A DNA stretch of 64,000 nt from NCBI RefSeq assembly GCF_037203705.1, contig NZ_JBBCAT010000001.1:903418-967417 (forward strand), given 5' to 3'. The notes beneath the pieces were generated by a model that did not search any database, had not been told where the DNA came from, and saw only the letters and a program-made list of their open reading frames with translations. This DNA comes from Prosthecomicrobium sp. N25. GTDB taxonomy: Bacteria > Pseudomonadota > Alphaproteobacteria > Rhizobiales > Ancalomicrobiaceae. The position numbers and the translations under genes are program-made. This document shows positions 30,406 through 40,550 of the stretch, in pieces; within the stretch, counting starts at the first letter, position 1, and every line of letters begins with the position of its first letter.

Positions 30406-31674
30406 TCAGGCGTCCAGCCGGTCGATCATGGGCTGGGTGATGAGGCAGATCCCCTTCTCGGTGCGCCGGAACCGCTTGGCGTCGAGCTCCGGATCCTCGC
30501 CCACGACGAGGCCCTCCGGGATGACCACGCCGCGGTCGACCACCACGTTGGTCAGCCGCGACGAGCGGCCGACGTTCACATAGGGAAGGATCACGGCGTT
30601 CTCGACCGCCGAGTAGGAGTTGATCCGGACCCCCGTGAAGAGCAGAGACCGGCGCAGCGACGCGCCCGAGACGATGCAGCCGCCCGAGACGAGCGACGAC
30701 ACCGCCTGCCCGCGCCGTCCGTCCTCGTCATGCACGAATTTCGCCGGCGGCGTGATCTCGCCATAGGTCCAGATCGGCCAGCCGCTGTCGTAGAGGTCGA
30801 GGTCCGGCACCACGTCGGTGAGGTCGATGTTGGCCTCCCAATAGGCGTCGAGCGTGCCGACGTCGCGCCAATAGGGCTGCGCCTCCTTGGAGGAACGCAC
30901 GCAGGACCGCGAGAAGTGGTGGGCGATCGCCTTCCCGTTCTTGACGATGTAGGGGACGATGTCCTTGCCGAAGTCGCGGCTCGACCCCGGCGTCGCCGCG
31001 TCCCGGCGCAACTGGTCGAACAGGAACTTGGTGTCGAACACGTAGATGCCCATGGAGGCGAGCGCCATGTCGGGCCGACCCGGCATGGCGGGCGGGTCCT
31101 TCGGCTTCTCCACGAAGTCGACGATGCGGTCGGTCTCGTCCACGTGCATGACGCCGAAGCCGGTCGCCTCCTTGCGCGGCACCTCCAGGCAGCCGACAGT
31201 GACGTCGGCCTCCTGCTCGCAGTGCTGCTGCAGCATCAGCTCGTAGTCCTGCTTGTAAACGTGGTCGCCGGCCAGGATGACGATGTGGCGAGGCTCGTAG
31301 TCCTGGATGATGTCGATGTTCTGGTAGACCGCGTCCGCGGTGCCCTCGTACCAGTGGTCCTCGGACACGCGCTGGCTCGCCGGCAGGATGTCGAAGCTTT
31401 CGTTGCGTTCGGGGCGGAAGAAGTTCCAGCCGCGCTGGAGGTGCCGGATCAGGCTGTGCGCCTTGTACTGGGTCGCGACCCCGATGCGGCGGATGCCCGA
31501 GTTGAGCGCGTTCGACAGGGCGAAATCGATGATGCGCGACTTGCCGCCGAAGTAGACCGCCGGCTTGGCCCGTCGGTCGGTCAGCTCGACCAGCCGGCTT
31601 CCGCGTCCTCCGGCGAGCACATACGCCATGGCGGTTCGCGACAGGGGACCCCCGGAACTCGGCTTCACCGACAT
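30406..31674 (-). CDS. glgC: Glucose-1-phosphate adenylyltransferase (ADP-glucose pyrophosphorylase)
   Basis: 422 residues from the ATG that follows AAGGAGG; an in-frame upstream extension is not needed. The nucleotidyltransferase motif [15 protein letters not shown] and the effector/substrate segment [17 protein letters not shown] are present, and the C-terminal part is the left-handed beta-helix regulatory domain ([27 protein letters not shown]). It makes ADP-glucose, the committed and allosterically controlled step of glycogen synthesis. A near-consensus stress promoter lies 34 bp before the start. Confidence 0.97.
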   Translation of the reverse strand: MSVKPSSGGPLSRTAMAYVLAGGRGSRLVELTDRRAKPAVYFGGKSRIIDFALSNALNSGIRRIGVATQYKAHSLIRHLQRGWNFFRPERNESFDILPASQRVSEDHWYEGTADAVYQNIDIIQDYEPRHIVILAGDHVYKQDYELMLQQHCEQEADVTVGCLEVPRKEATGFGVMHVDETDRIVDFVEKPKDPPAMPGRPDMALASMGIYVFDTKFLFDQLRRDAATPGSSRDFGKDIVPYIVKNGKAIAHHFSRSCVRSSKEAQPYWRDVGTLDAYWEANIDLTDVVPDLDLYDSGWPIWTYGEITPPAKFVHDEDGRRGQAVSSLVSGGCIVSGASLRRSLLFTGVRINSYSAVENAVILPYVNVGRSSRLTNVVVDRGVVIPEGLVVGEDPELDAKRFRRTEKGICLITQPMIDRLDA

Positions 31675-31707
31675 GGCGTTCCTCCTTGCTCGTCTTGTCC
31701 CGGTCGT

Positions 31708-31733
31708 AACGCCGGATTGTACAGGCTGGTTCG
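31708..31733 (-). promoter_or_regulatory. Near-consensus EcfG-type promoter before glgC
   Basis: On the minus strand: CGAAC, 17-bp spacer, CGTT, one mismatch from GGAAC-N16/17-CGTT. The -10 element ends 34 bp before the glgC ATG. It would allow stress-induced expression of glgC-glgA-pgm apart from glgP-glgB. Confidence 0.4.
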
Positions 31734-31791
31734 AACTCTGCCTCGACTGTAGCCGGGGCATGTTCGCTTTGTCATGCCCGGCTTTGCGGCG

Positions 31792-33993
31792 TCAGCCCTC
31801 CGGGCAGAATTCGAAGTAGACGGTGGCGAGCGGCGGGGCGACGACCTCCGCCGAGGCCGGGAAGCCGTGCGAGGGAACCGGCTCGGCCACCACCCCGCCC
31901 TGGTTGCCCGTCCCCGAGCCGCCGTAGATCTCGGAATCGGTGTTCAGCACCTCCCGCCAGCGCCCCGGGAAGGGCAGGCCGATGCGGTAGCGCTCGCGCG
32001 GCACCGGCGTGAAGTTCGAAACGACCGCCACCGGGCAGTCGTGTCGGTCGCCGAGCCGGAGCCAGGCGTACACGGACTGGTCGCGGTCGTCGGCGACGAT
32101 CCAGCGGAAGCCCGCCGGCTCGTTGTCGCGCGCGTGCAGGGCGGGGATCTCCCGGTAGGCCCGGTTCAGGTCGCGGATGAGCTGCAGGAGCCCGCGGTGC
32201 GGGGCATGGTCGAGCAGCCACCATTCGAGGCCGGCTTCGAAGTTCCACTCCCGCGTCTGGCCGAACTCCGAGCCCATGAAGAGGAGCTTCTTGCCCGGAT
32301 GCGCCCACATGAAGCCGTAGTAGGCCCGCGCGTTGGCGAAGCGCTGCCACTCGTCGCCCGGCATCCGGCCGATGATCGACCGCTTCCCGTGCACCACCTC
32401 GTCGTGGCTGAGCGGCAGCACGAAGTTTTCCGAGAAGGCGTAGAGGAGGCCGAAGGTGAGCTTGTCGTGGTGCCAGCGGCGGTGCACCGGATCCTCGCTC
32501 ATGTACGCGAGGGTGTCGTGCATCCACCCCATGTTCCACTTGAAGCCGAAGCCGAGGCCGCCCGCATAGGCCGGCGCGGAGACGCCCGACCACGCGGTCG
32601 ATTCCTCCGCGATCGTCGCCGTCCCCGGATAGGTGCCGTAGACGAGTTCGTTGACCCGCCGCAGGAACGCGACCGCGTCCCGGTTGTCGTTGGACCCGTC
32701 CGGGTTGGGCAGCCATTCTCCGGCCCGACGCGAGTAGTCCAGGTAGAGCATGGACGCGACCGCGTCGACGCGCAGCCCGTCCACATGGAAGCGGTCGAGC
32801 CAGTAGAGCGCGTTGGCGGCCAGCACGTTGGCCACTTCGCGCCGCCCGAAGTCGTAGATCGCCGTGTTCCAGTCGGGGTGGAAGCCGCGCCGCGGGTCGG
32901 CATGCTCGTAGAGCGGCCCGCCGTCGAACTGCGCCAGCCCGTGCACGTCGGTCGGGAAATGCGCCGGCACCCAGTCGAGGATGATGCCGATACCGGCCGC
33001 ATGCGCCCGGTCGACGAAGCGCGCGAAGCCGTCCGGCGTGCCGAAGCGGGCGGTCGGCGCGAAGAGCCCGATCGGCTGGTAGCCCCAGGACGCGTCGAGC
33101 GGGTGCTCGGAGACCGGCAGGAGCTCGATATGCGTGAACCCCAGCTCCGTCACATAAGGGACGAGGCGGTCCGCGATCTCGTCCCAGGAGAGGAACGAGC
33201 CATCCTCCCGCCGCTGCCAGGAGCCGAGATGCACCTCGTAGGCCGACATTGGCTTGCGCCGCGGGTCGCCCTGCGACCGTGCCTCCAGGTAGTCCCGGTC
33301 GGTCCACGGGAACGGGGCGGGGTCGGCGACCACCGAGGCGGTCGAGGGCCGCATCTCGCTGGCGAAGCCGAACGGGTCGGCCTTCAGCGGCAGAAGCGTG
33401 CCGTCCCGGCCGATGATCTCGTACTTGTAGTTGGTCCCGGGCCCGACCTCGGGGGCGAAAATCTCCCAGAGCCCGGAATCGACCCGCTTGCGCATCTGGT
33501 GCCGGCGGCCGTCCCAGCCGTTGAAGTCGCCCACCACCGAAACGCGCCGGGCGTTCGGCGCCCAGACGGCGAACTGCGTGCCGGCCGCCCCCTCGTGCTC
33601 CATCGGGTGCGCCCCGAGCCGCTCCCAAAGGCGGCGATGCGTGCCCTCCACGAGCAGATGGTCGTCGAGCGGCCCGAGCACCGGCCCGAATGCGTAGGGG
33701 TCGCGCAACTCCCAGGTCCCGCCCGGATTGGCGGCGCGCAGGCGGTAGCCGAAACGCCCCGTCGCCGCCGGGATGCCGCCCTCGAAGAACCCGGCCTCGT
33801 GCCGCCGCACCAACGACGTGACCGGCCCGCCGTCGTCGGGCACGACCGTCAGCGTCTCCGCATGGGGAACGAAGGCGCGCACCACGCTGCCCGCCGTGGT
33901 CCTGTGCAGCCCGAGCACGGCGAACGGGTCCGCATGGCGGGCCTCCACGATGGCTGTGACGTCGTCGGGGTCGGCCTGCCATGCCTGGGTCAT
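31792..33993 (-). CDS. glgB: 1,4-alpha-glucan branching enzyme
   Basis: 733 residues, the full-length form with two N-terminal beta-domains (about 1-220) before the GH13 barrel. Catalytic motifs are [14 protein letters not shown] (nucleophile Asp), TIAEESTAW (acid Glu) and [10 protein letters not shown]. It cuts alpha-1,4 chains and re-attaches them as alpha-1,6 branches. It begins seven bases after the glgP stop with a GAGGA site. glgC follows 117 bp downstream, a gap that contains the candidate stress promoter. Confidence 0.97.
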   Translation of the reverse strand: MTQAWQADPDDVTAIVEARHADPFAVLGLHRTTAGSVVRAFVPHAETLTVVPDDGGPVTSLVRRHEAGFFEGGIPAATGRFGYRLRAANPGGTWELRDPYAFGPVLGPLDDHLLVEGTHRRLWERLGAHPMEHEGAAGTQFAVWAPNARRVSVVGDFNGWDGRRHQMRKRVDSGLWEIFAPEVGPGTNYKYEIIGRDGTLLPLKADPFGFASEMRPSTASVVADPAPFPWTDRDYLEARSQGDPRRKPMSAYEVHLGSWQRREDGSFLSWDEIADRLVPYVTELGFTHIELLPVSEHPLDASWGYQPIGLFAPTARFGTPDGFARFVDRAHAAGIGIILDWVPAHFPTDVHGLAQFDGGPLYEHADPRRGFHPDWNTAIYDFGRREVANVLAANALYWLDRFHVDGLRVDAVASMLYLDYSRRAGEWLPNPDGSNDNRDAVAFLRRVNELVYGTYPGTATIAEESTAWSGVSAPAYAGGLGFGFKWNMGWMHDTLAYMSEDPVHRRWHHDKLTFGLLYAFSENFVLPLSHDEVVHGKRSIIGRMPGDEWQRFANARAYYGFMWAHPGKKLLFMGSEFGQTREWNFEAGLEWWLLDHAPHRGLLQLIRDLNRAYREIPALHARDNEPAGFRWIVADDRDQSVYAWLRLGDRHDCPVAVVSNFTPVPRERYRIGLPFPGRWREVLNTDSEIYGGSGTGNQGGVVAEPVPSHGFPASAEVVAPPLATVYFEFCPEG

Positions 33994-34000
33994 GCGGTCC

Positions 34001-36502
34001 TCATGTCTGCTGGTCGAGTGCCACGTTCCAGATCTCGCGAGCGTACTCGGTGATCGCCCGGTCGGAGGAGAACCATCCCATGCGCGCCGTGTTGAGAAGA
34101 CTTGCCCGCATCCAGGCCTCGCGGTTGCGCCAGAGCCGGTAGACGTTGCGCTGGGTCGCGTAGTAGGCGTCGAAGTCGGCCGACACCATGAAGTAGTCGT
34201 GGTACGTGATCGCGTCCACGAGCCCCCGGTATCGGTCGGGGTCGTCCGGTGAGAAGACGCCCGACGCGATGGCGTCGAGGATCTCCGGCAGCCGCGGCGA
34301 TGCCTGGATGGCGGCCCGGCTGTCGATGCCCTGGCGCCGCCTCTGTTCCACCTCCTCGGCCGTCATGCCGAAGATGAAGATGTTCTCCGGCCCGACCCGC
34401 TCGCGGATCTCCACGTTGGCCCCGTCGAGCGTACCGATCGTCAGCGCCCCGTTGAGCGCGAGCTTCATGTTGCCCGTTCCCGAGGCCTCCATGCCGGCCG
34501 TCGAGATCTGCTCGGACAGGTCCGCCGCGGGGATGATCGTTTCCGCCAGGCTGACATTGTAGTTCGGCAGGAACGCCACCTTGAGGAGCCCGCGCACCGT
34601 CGGGTCGGCGTTCACCACCTTGGCGACGTCGTTGGCGAGCTTGATGATCAGCTTGGCCTGGTGGTAGCTCGCCGCCGCCTTGCCGGCGAAGATCTTCACC
34701 CTCGGGATCCAGTCGCGCATGGGCTGGGACCGGATCTCCTCGTAGACCGCGATGGTCTCCAGGATGTTGAGGAGCTGCCGCTTGTATTCGTGGATGCGCT
34801 TGATCTGCACGTCGAACAGCGCGTCCGGGTCGACCTTGATGCCGAGCTGCTCGGCGATCACCCGACCGAGCGCCACCTTGTTGGCCCGCTTCACCGCCGC
34901 GGCGCGGCGCTGGAACGTGCGGTCGTCCGCCAGGGCGGCGAGCTTTTCCAGGTCCTCCGTACGGTCGAGCACGCGCTCCCCGCAGGCCTCCACGATCAGA
35001 TCGGTCAGCCCCGGATTGGCCTGGTAGAGCCAGCGCCGGAACGTGATGCCGTTGGTCTTGTTCACGATCCGCCCCGGATAGGCGCGGTTCAGCTCGCGGA
35101 ACACGGTCGTGCGCATCAGGTCCGTGTGCAGGGCCGAGACCCCGTTGATCTTGTGCGAGCCGATGAAGGCGAGATGCCCCATGCGCACGCGCCGGCCGCT
35201 CTGCTCGTCGATGAGCGACAGGGACGACAGCACCTCGTTGGAGGTCTCACCGGCCTTCCTGAGCTTGTCGAGATGCAGCGCGTTGATCAGGTAGATGATC
35301 TGCATGTGGCGGGGCAGAAGCCGCTCCATCAGCGGCACCGGCCAGGTCTCGAGCGCCTCCGGCAGGAGCGTGTGGTTCGTGTACGAGAAGGTGCGCGACG
35401 TGATTCCCCACGCCTCCTCCCACTCCAGGTGATGCACGTCGACCAGCAGCCGCATCATCTCGGCGATGCCGATGGCCGGATGCGTGTCGTTGAGCTGGAT
35501 CGCCGCCATGTCGGCGAGCGACCCCATGGCATCGTGCTGGCGCAGGTGGCGGTTGATGAGGTCCTGCAGCGAGGCCGAGACGAAGAAGTACTCCTGCCGC
35601 AGGCGCAGTTCGAGCCCCTCGGGCGTCGCGTCGCTCGGGTAGAGGATCTTCGAGATCGCCTCCGCCTTCACCTGGGCGGCAAGCGCGCCGACATGGTCCC
35701 CCCGGTTGAAGGCGTCGAGCCGCAGGGGGTCCGGGGCGCGCGCGCTCCAGAGCCGGAGCGTGTTGACGTGCCGCCCGCGCCAACCCGGGATGGGCGTGTC
35801 ATACGCCATCGCCTCGACGGTCTCGGCCGGATGCCACACATGCCGGATCGTGCCGTCCGGCCGTTGGATCGCCTCCACGCGCCCGCCGAACCCGACCGAG
35901 TAGCTGGACTCGGGCCGCGGGAATTCCCAAGGGTTGCCGAAGGACAGCCAGGTCTCGGGATATTCGAGCTGCCAGCCGTCCTTGATCCGCTGGCGGAACA
36001 GCCCGTGGTCGTATCGGATGCCGTAGCCGTGGGCGGCGAGGCCGAGGCTCGACAGGCTTTCCATGAAGCAGGCCGCGAGCCGCCCGAGGCCGCCGTTGCC
36101 GAGCGCCGCGTCGGGCTCGATGTCGCGCAGCCGGTCGAGGTCGACGCCGAGGCCGGCCAGCGCCTCGCGCACCGGCTCGACCATGCAGAGATTGCTCATC
36201 GCGTCGAACAGGAGCCGACCGATCAGGAACTCGAGGCTGAGGTAGTAGACCCGCTTCGTGTGCTTGCGCCAGATCTCGTCCCGCGTCTCCGTCCAGCGAT
36301 CGACCAGCCGGTCGCGGACCGCCGTGGCGGTCGCCACGAACCAGTCCCGATCGCTCGCGTGCTCGGCATGCTTGCCGACCACATAGGTCATCTTGTCGAG
36401 TATGGCGGCCCGCAGGGCCACCACGTCGGCCGTCTCTGCCGCTGCCGGAACCGCTGTTTCGGCAGGGTCCCGTTCCATGATCGTCGTCGTCGAGTCCGTC
36501 AC
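34001..36502 (-). CDS. glgP: Glycogen/starch phosphorylase, GTG start
   Basis: 833 residues from a GTG preceded by GGAGGGG; an ATG 24 bases later lacks a site. The GT35 fold is clear: [27 protein letters not shown], and the PLP lysine in [12 protein letters not shown]. It removes terminal glucose as glucose-1-phosphate. It is the first gene of the glycogen cluster, so breakdown and synthesis enzymes are expressed from one strand. Its own promoter should lie in the 36503-36710 gap, where I see no EcfG site. Confidence 0.96.
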   Translation of the reverse strand: MTDSTTTIMERDPAETAVPAAAETADVVALRAAILDKMTYVVGKHAEHASDRDWFVATATAVRDRLVDRWTETRDEIWRKHTKRVYYLSLEFLIGRLLFDAMSNLCMVEPVREALAGLGVDLDRLRDIEPDAALGNGGLGRLAACFMESLSSLGLAAHGYGIRYDHGLFRQRIKDGWQLEYPETWLSFGNPWEFPRPESSYSVGFGGRVEAIQRPDGTIRHVWHPAETVEAMAYDTPIPGWRGRHVNTLRLWSARAPDPLRLDAFNRGDHVGALAAQVKAEAISKILYPSDATPEGLELRLRQEYFFVSASLQDLINRHLRQHDAMGSLADMAAIQLNDTHPAIGIAEMMRLLVDVHHLEWEEAWGITSRTFSYTNHTLLPEALETWPVPLMERLLPRHMQIIYLINALHLDKLRKAGETSNEVLSSLSLIDEQSGRRVRMGHLAFIGSHKINGVSALHTDLMRTTVFRELNRAYPGRIVNKTNGITFRRWLYQANPGLTDLIVEACGERVLDRTEDLEKLAALADDRTFQRRAAAVKRANKVALGRVIAEQLGIKVDPDALFDVQIKRIHEYKRQLLNILETIAVYEEIRSQPMRDWIPRVKIFAGKAAASYHQAKLIIKLANDVAKVVNADPTVRGLLKVAFLPNYNVSLAETIIPAADLSEQISTAGMEASGTGNMKLALNGALTIGTLDGANVEIRERVGPENIFIFGMTAEEVEQRRRQGIDSRAAIQASPRLPEILDAIASGVFSPDDPDRYRGLVDAITYHDYFMVSADFDAYYATQRNVYRLWRNREAWMRASLLNTARMGWFSSDRAITEYAREIWNVALDQQT

Positions 36503-36624
36503 GTCGCCCCTCCACGGCCGCCCGGAGCGCCGCCGGACGCCCGGCGGTCCCGCCCGCGCGGACCGGAAAGACGGCATTTGAGCCCTACCGGGGGAGCGGC
36601 GCAAGCCTTGGCGGCCGGTGAACG

Positions 36625-36662
36625 CGAGCGGGCGGACCCCCGGATGGGGATCCGCCCGCTCG
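36625..36662 (-). terminator. Hairpin downstream of the glycine-zipper gene
   Basis: Perfect 12-bp stem (36625-36636 with 36651-36662) and a 14-base loop, about 50 bases after the glycine-zipper gene stop and before glgP. No T run. It probably ends the stress-gene transcript so that it does not enter glgP. Confidence 0.55.
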
Positions 36663-36710
36663 TCTCGAGGCCTGGTGACCGCCGTCACGCGACGGTCCTG
36701 GCCGGGTTCG

Positions 36711-37031
36711 TCAGCGCACGCGCTCGACGCAGGTCACGCGGCCCGCCGGGTCCTGCACGCAGTCGCGATCGACCACGACGCCCGGCTGCGGGGCCACATA
36801 GACGCGGTTCGGCTCGGAGGCCGCGCCGGCCGCACCGCCGACCGTCCCGCCGATCACGGCGCCGGCCGCGGCACCGATCGGGCCGCCCACGATGGCGCCG
36901 CCGATCGCACCCGCGGTCGCACCGGCGGCCACGCCGCCGGCGGCGTTGTTCTGCATGTTCTGGGCCGACGCGATGGTCGGGAGGGCGAAGAGAGCGGCAG
37001 CCGAAACTGCGGCGATCATGAAGCTACGCAT
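36711..37031 (-). CDS. Secreted or outer-membrane glycine-zipper protein (106 aa)
   Basis: 106 residues: a signal peptide (MRSFMIAAVSAAALFALP, cleavage near ASA-QN), then a glycine-zipper stretch (AGATAGAIGGAIVGGPIGAA, AGAVIGGTVGGAAG), then a C-terminal part with VYVAPQPGVVVDRDCVQD and two cysteines. Glycine zippers pack in membranes or form pores; these small proteins are common in alphaproteobacterial stress regulons. A perfect EcfG promoter lies 35 bp before the start. The ribosome site is GGAG, seven bases from the ATG. Confidence 0.85.
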   Translation of the reverse strand: MRSFMIAAVSAAALFALPTIASAQNMQNNAAGGVAAGATAGAIGGAIVGGPIGAAAGAVIGGTVGGAAGAASEPNRVYVAPQPGVVVDRDCVQDPAGRVTCVERVR

Positions 37032-37401
37032 GGTGTGTCTCCCACGTTGTCCGGAATGCACCGACAACGTCTCGTTCCGGGAGTGGTTCCGCCCGATCGG
37101 TGAGTCGCCCGAAGATCCGCGGGTCTCCTTCAGCATAGCTCGGCTGTTCGACCGGATATCCGGCGCAGCGCCCTGTATAGGCGCGCACCGATCCGGGCGC
37201 AGTCCTTTATCGACGGGAAGAGGTTGGCTCGGGGGCCGCGAGCGATGTCGCGGTTCACCTGCGAAAGAGCGATCGTACGTCAAAGCGACTCTGACGCCCG
37301 TGCCCCGCGTGCAGGCGTAAACAGGACCGTCGCCATGGAACAACTGCAGGGGTTCGGGACTTTCACAAAGAGATCGGACTAGAGACCAAGGAGTAGAACC
37401 C
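37032..37401. other. Divergent intergenic region (370 bp)
   Basis: Holds the EcfG promoter of the leftward glycine-zipper gene (37066-37090). In the remaining 310 bp toward the rightward secreted-protein gene I see no ORF, hairpin or clear promoter. The stretch 37091-37320 is unassigned. Confidence 0.5.
37066..37090 (-). promoter_or_regulatory. EcfG promoter of the glycine-zipper gene
   Basis: Minus strand GGAAC (37090-37086), 16-bp spacer, CGTT (37069-37066): exact match to the alphaproteobacterial general-stress promoter. The -10 element ends 34 bp before the ATG. Confidence 0.85.
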
Positions 37402-37719
37402 ATGCGTAATCTTCTTCTCGCCGCCGCCGTGCTGGTCGGTGCCGCCGCCGCGACCCCCGCGGGCGCCCTTCCGCTCGGCGGTAACCCGCTGGGCGCCGAA
37501 GCCGGCCAGGGTCGCGCCGAGTCGGTCGCGCTCTACTGCAACCGCCACGGCGACTGCGTCCGCATGAAGCGCCCCGGCTACGCGCTCCGCCCGGCCCCGG
37601 TCGTCCGCGCCTGCGGGGCCTACTCGCACTGGAACGGCTACAGCTGCGTCCGCCGCTCGGGCGTCGTCATCCGCGAGGGCTATCGGGACAGCCCGGACGT
37701 GAAGATCAAGATCCGCTGA
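37402..37719 (+). CDS. Small secreted cysteine-containing protein of unknown function (105 aa)
   Basis: 105 residues with a signal peptide (RNLLLAAAVLVGAAAATPAGA) and a mature part with four cysteines (YCNRHGDCVRM, RACGAYSHWNGYSCVRR) that could form two disulfides in the periplasm. I do not know its function; similar short YCxxxxxC / YxxWNGYxC proteins occur in Hyphomicrobiales. AAGGAG precedes the ATG, and a strong terminator lies 17 bases after the stop, so it is a single-gene unit. Confidence 0.82.
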   Translation: MRNLLLAAAVLVGAAAATPAGALPLGGNPLGAEAGQGRAESVALYCNRHGDCVRMKRPGYALRPAPVVRACGAYSHWNGYSCVRRSGVVIREGYRDSPDVKIKIR

Positions 37720-37735
37720 TCGGACCTGCTGAACG

Positions 37736-37771
37736 GACGAGAGGCGTCCCGAGGGGCGCCTCTCGTCGTTT
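37736..37771. terminator. Terminator between convergent genes
   Basis: Perfect 11-bp stem (GACGAGAGGCG 37736-37746 with 37757-37767), 10-base loop, followed on the plus strand by GTTT. It lies between the secreted-protein stop and the DUF1328 stop and can serve both. Confidence 0.75.
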
Positions 37772-37776
37772 GCCGA

Positions 37777-37941
37777 TCACGCTACGCCGATCAGTCCGAA
37801 CACGAGCGTAACGACGAACAGGACGATGAAGATCCCGAAGAGAATGCGTGCGATGCCCGCCGACGCGTTGGCGATGCCGCCGAAGCCGAGGGCGCCGGCG
37901 ATGAGCGCGATGACGAGAAAGACGAGCGTCCAGTACAGCAT
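37777..37941 (-). CDS. DUF1328 membrane protein (54 aa)
   Basis: A 54-residue protein read directly from the sequence: it starts [20 protein letters not shown] and ends [12 protein letters not shown], two membrane segments with the [18 protein letters not shown] linker typical of DUF1328 (YtjA). These tiny inner-membrane proteins are widespread and often stress-induced; no function is known to me. GGAGGAG lies eight bases before the ATG. No EcfG site is seen on its strand. Confidence 0.9.
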   Translation of the reverse strand: MLYWTLVFLVIALIAGALGFGGIANASAGIARILFGIFIVLFVVTLVFGLIGVA

Positions 37942-38025
37942 GACGATCACTCCTCCATCCAGGGATGTGAAGTGAAAACGCTGAAGCCCGCGCTTTAGTT
38001 GCAGGGCGAAGGGGCAAGCTCGACC

Positions 38026-38051
38026 GGAACCTTGACGGCCCCGAGTGCGTT
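38026..38051 (+). promoter_or_regulatory. EcfG promoter of the DUF883 / lipid-kinase unit
   Basis: Plus strand GGAAC (38026-38030), 17-bp spacer, CGTT (38048-38051), 40 bp before the DUF883-type gene. Confidence 0.75.
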
Positions 38052-38091
38052 TCCCGTATCGACGCGAAGATCACCATCGGGGACGAAAGCC

Positions 38092-38451
38092 ATGCTGCGC
38101 ACCGGATCGAAGGCACTCGACTCGACGCTCGAAGACGAGATGAAGACCATCCGGGCGAGCCTCGCCCGCATCGCCGAGACGGCCGCCGACGCGGCGGGGT
38201 CGCGCCTCGGCGCGCCCATGGCCGAAGCCGAGCGCGGCCTCACGGCCCTCGGCGGGCTGGTCGACAGCTACCTGAACCGCGGCCGCAAGCAGGCCCGCCG
38301 CGCCTGGGCTGACGCCTCGGAGCGGGCCGAAAGCGGGGCGGGCGAAGTCGCCGACCGAGTCGCCCGCCATCCGATGGCGGCCATCGGCCTCGCGGCCCTG
38401 ATCGGCTTTACCCTCGGCCTCGCCGTCGGACGCCCGGGCAGCCACCGCTGA
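38092..38451 (+). CDS. DUF883/ElaB-YqjD-type membrane-anchored stress protein
   Basis: 119 residues: an N-terminal helical region (LEDEMKTIRASLARIAETAADAA), then RGRKQARRAWADASERAES, then one C-terminal membrane segment (HPMAAIGLAALIGFTLGLAVG). This is the ElaB/YqjD plan, in which a soluble helix is tethered to the inner membrane; E. coli members bind ribosomes in stationary phase. It is the first gene after an EcfG promoter. An in-frame upstream extension would start before the promoter and is rejected. The lipid-kinase gene follows 35 bases downstream. Confidence 0.82.
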   Translation: MLRTGSKALDSTLEDEMKTIRASLARIAETAADAAGSRLGAPMAEAERGLTALGGLVDSYLNRGRKQARRAWADASERAESGAGEVADRVARHPMAAIGLAALIGFTLGLAVGRPGSHR

Positions 38452-38486
38452 GCCCGGGCCCCGGCGCCTCGCCCCAGGAGGGCACG

Positions 38487-39461
38487 ATGGCTCCGCCCCC
38501 GGCCGACCAGCCCGCGGCCCGGGCCACCGTCCCTTCGTCCGGGGAGGCGGCCTCGCGCCGGATGGCCGTCCTGGTCAATCCGGAGGCCGGGACCGCCCGC
38601 ACCTGGGACCCGGCCGCCCTTGAGACGCGCATCCGCGAAGCCCTGGCGCCGATCGGCACCGTGGTGCTCTTCGAGGCCGTCCAAGGTGCCGGCCTCGCGA
38701 CCGCCGTGGAGCGGGTCTTCGACGATGCCGCCGTCGATCTCGTGGTGGTCGGGGGCGGGGACGGGACGGCGTCGACCGCCGCCAGCCACGCCATCCGAAC
38801 CGGCAAGCCGGTCGCGGTTCTGCCGCTCGGAACCTTCAACCTCTTCGCCCGCCTCAACGGCTTCACGCCCACCCTCGACGGCACGCTCGACAGCCTCGCC
38901 ACCGCCTCCGTCGAGGCGATCGATGTCGGCCGCATCGGCGACCGCTGGTTCCTGCACCACGTCACGATCGGCGCCCACCCGCGCATCATCCGCCTGCGCG
39001 AGGCGCACGACTACGGGAGCCGCTGGGGCAAGATGCTGGCCGGCGCGCGCGCCTTCGTGTCGGCCCTGTCGGACCCGCCCCAGGTGCGGCTCGCCATCCA
39101 TGCCGACAGGGAGCGCCTGTCGGGCGCCTTTTCAAACGTCGCCGTCACCGTCAACGAACTCGCCGAGACCCCCGCGGTCGCCCCGGTCCCGGCCGACCCG
39201 CAGGGCGGACGCCTTGCCGTCTACGCCACCCGCAGCCGCCGGGCGACCGACTTCCTGATGTTCACCCTGCTGGCGCTGGCCGGCCGCTGGCGCTCGAACC
39301 CGTGGAACGGCTTTGCGCGCGCGCGCCGGGTGAGCATCATGGCCCACCGACCCGTGCTCCGCCTGTCGATCGACGGCGAGGCGGTGGACTGGTCCCTGCC
39401 GCTCGAGGTTGAGATCGTCCCCGGCGCGCTCAATGTGCTGCGCCCGTCCAAGAGCGCCTGA
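38487..39461 (+). CDS. Diacylglycerol/sphingosine kinase-like protein (DAGK_cat)
   Basis: 324 residues with the lipid-kinase catalytic motif VVGGGDGTAST, the PLGTFNLFARLNG loop and the C-terminal beta-sandwich (VSIMAHRPVLRLSIDGEAVDW). The family (YegS/DgkB/BmrU) phosphorylates diacylglycerol or related lipids with ATP at the membrane surface. It is the second gene of the unit led by an EcfG promoter and the DUF883 gene, so expression under stress is likely. The lipid substrate is not determinable here. GGAGG precedes the ATG. Confidence 0.9.
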   Translation: MAPPPADQPAARATVPSSGEAASRRMAVLVNPEAGTARTWDPAALETRIREALAPIGTVVLFEAVQGAGLATAVERVFDDAAVDLVVVGGGDGTASTAASHAIRTGKPVAVLPLGTFNLFARLNGFTPTLDGTLDSLATASVEAIDVGRIGDRWFLHHVTIGAHPRIIRLREAHDYGSRWGKMLAGARAFVSALSDPPQVRLAIHADRERLSGAFSNVAVTVNELAETPAVAPVPADPQGGRLAVYATRSRRATDFLMFTLLALAGRWRSNPWNGFARARRVSIMAHRPVLRLSIDGEAVDWSLPLEVEIVPGALNVLRPSKSA

Positions 39462-39467
39462 GGCGCC

Positions 39468-40424
39468 TCAGGCCCAGGCGCTCGCCGCGTCGAGCTCCGC
39501 GATGGACTCGGCGTCCAGCGCCAGCGCGGCGGCGCCCACCAGTTCGTCGAGCTGCGGGATCGAGGTGGCACTGGCGATCGGGGAGGTCACGCCCGGCCGC
39601 GCCATCAACCACGCAAGCGCGACCTGCGTCATCGTCCCGCCGCGCCGCCGCGCCACCGCGTCGAGCGCCGCGAGGATCCGCTTGCCGCGCGCGTCGAGAT
39701 ATTTCTTGACGATGTTCGGCCCGCGCGGGCTCAGGGACGCGTCCGCCTCGGAGCGGTATTTCCCGCTCAGGAACCCGCTCGCCAGGCTGAAGTAGCCGAT
39801 GACGCCCACCTCCTGCTCCCGGCAGATCGGTTCCAGCGTCTCCTCGTAGCCCTGCCGGGCATAGAGGTTGTACTCCGGCTGCAGGCTCTCGTACCGCGGC
39901 AGGCCGGTGCCGTCCGCCAGCCGCAGGGCCTCGGTCAGCCGTTCCGCGGTGAAATTCGAGGCGCCGACGAACCGGACCTTGCCCTGCTCGATCAGTTTCG
40001 CGTAGGCCTCCAGCGTCGCCTCCTGGGGCGTCTCCAGATCGTCCCGGTGCGACTGGTAGAGGTCGATATGGTCGGTCTGCAGACGCCGGAGCGAATCCTC
40101 GACCGCCTGGCGGATATAGACCGGCTTCAGCCCCTTGCGCCCGCCGCCCATGTCCGAACCGACCTTGGTGGCGATCACGAGCCGGTCGCGCCCGCCGCGC
40201 TTCTTCAGCCACGTGCCGATGATGGTCTCCGATTCGCCGCCCTGGTTCCCCGGCACCCAGGTCGAGTAGACGTCCGCCGTGTCGATGAAGTTGCCGCCGA
40301 GCTCGACGAAGCGGTCGAGAAGCGAGAAGGACGTCGCCGCGTCCGCCGTCCAGCCGAACACGTTGCCCCCGAAACACAGCGGCGAGACCATCAGGTCCGA
40401 CCGCCCCAGTCGCCGCATCTCCAT
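39468..40424 (-). CDS. Aldo/keto reductase
   Basis: 318 residues of the AKR superfamily: RRLGRSDLMVSPLCFGGNVFG, catalytic FIDTADVYSTW (Asp, Tyr), IATKVG (Lys) and LYQSHRDD (His), with an NADPH site near GVTSPIASATS. It reduces carbonyls or sugars with NADPH. It converges on the lipid-kinase gene with six bases between stops. GGAGGG precedes the ATG. No neighbour indicates the substrate. Confidence 0.92.
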   Translation of the reverse strand: MEMRRLGRSDLMVSPLCFGGNVFGWTADAATSFSLLDRFVELGGNFIDTADVYSTWVPGNQGGESETIIGTWLKKRGGRDRLVIATKVGSDMGGGRKGLKPVYIRQAVEDSLRRLQTDHIDLYQSHRDDLETPQEATLEAYAKLIEQGKVRFVGASNFTAERLTEALRLADGTGLPRYESLQPEYNLYARQGYEETLEPICREQEVGVIGYFSLASGFLSGKYRSEADASLSPRGPNIVKKYLDARGKRILAALDAVARRRGGTMTQVALAWLMARPGVTSPIASATSIPQLDELVGAAALALDAESIAELDAASAWA

Positions 40425-40550
40425 GACGTCCCTCCGTGTCCATGCCGGGCCCGAAGGTAGACCCCCTGCGGGCGGGGGCAAGTCCGGCCCGCGCATTGCG
40501 CCTCCCCGTCCGATACAATCCTCGATCCGAATCGCCGCGACGGACCCCGC

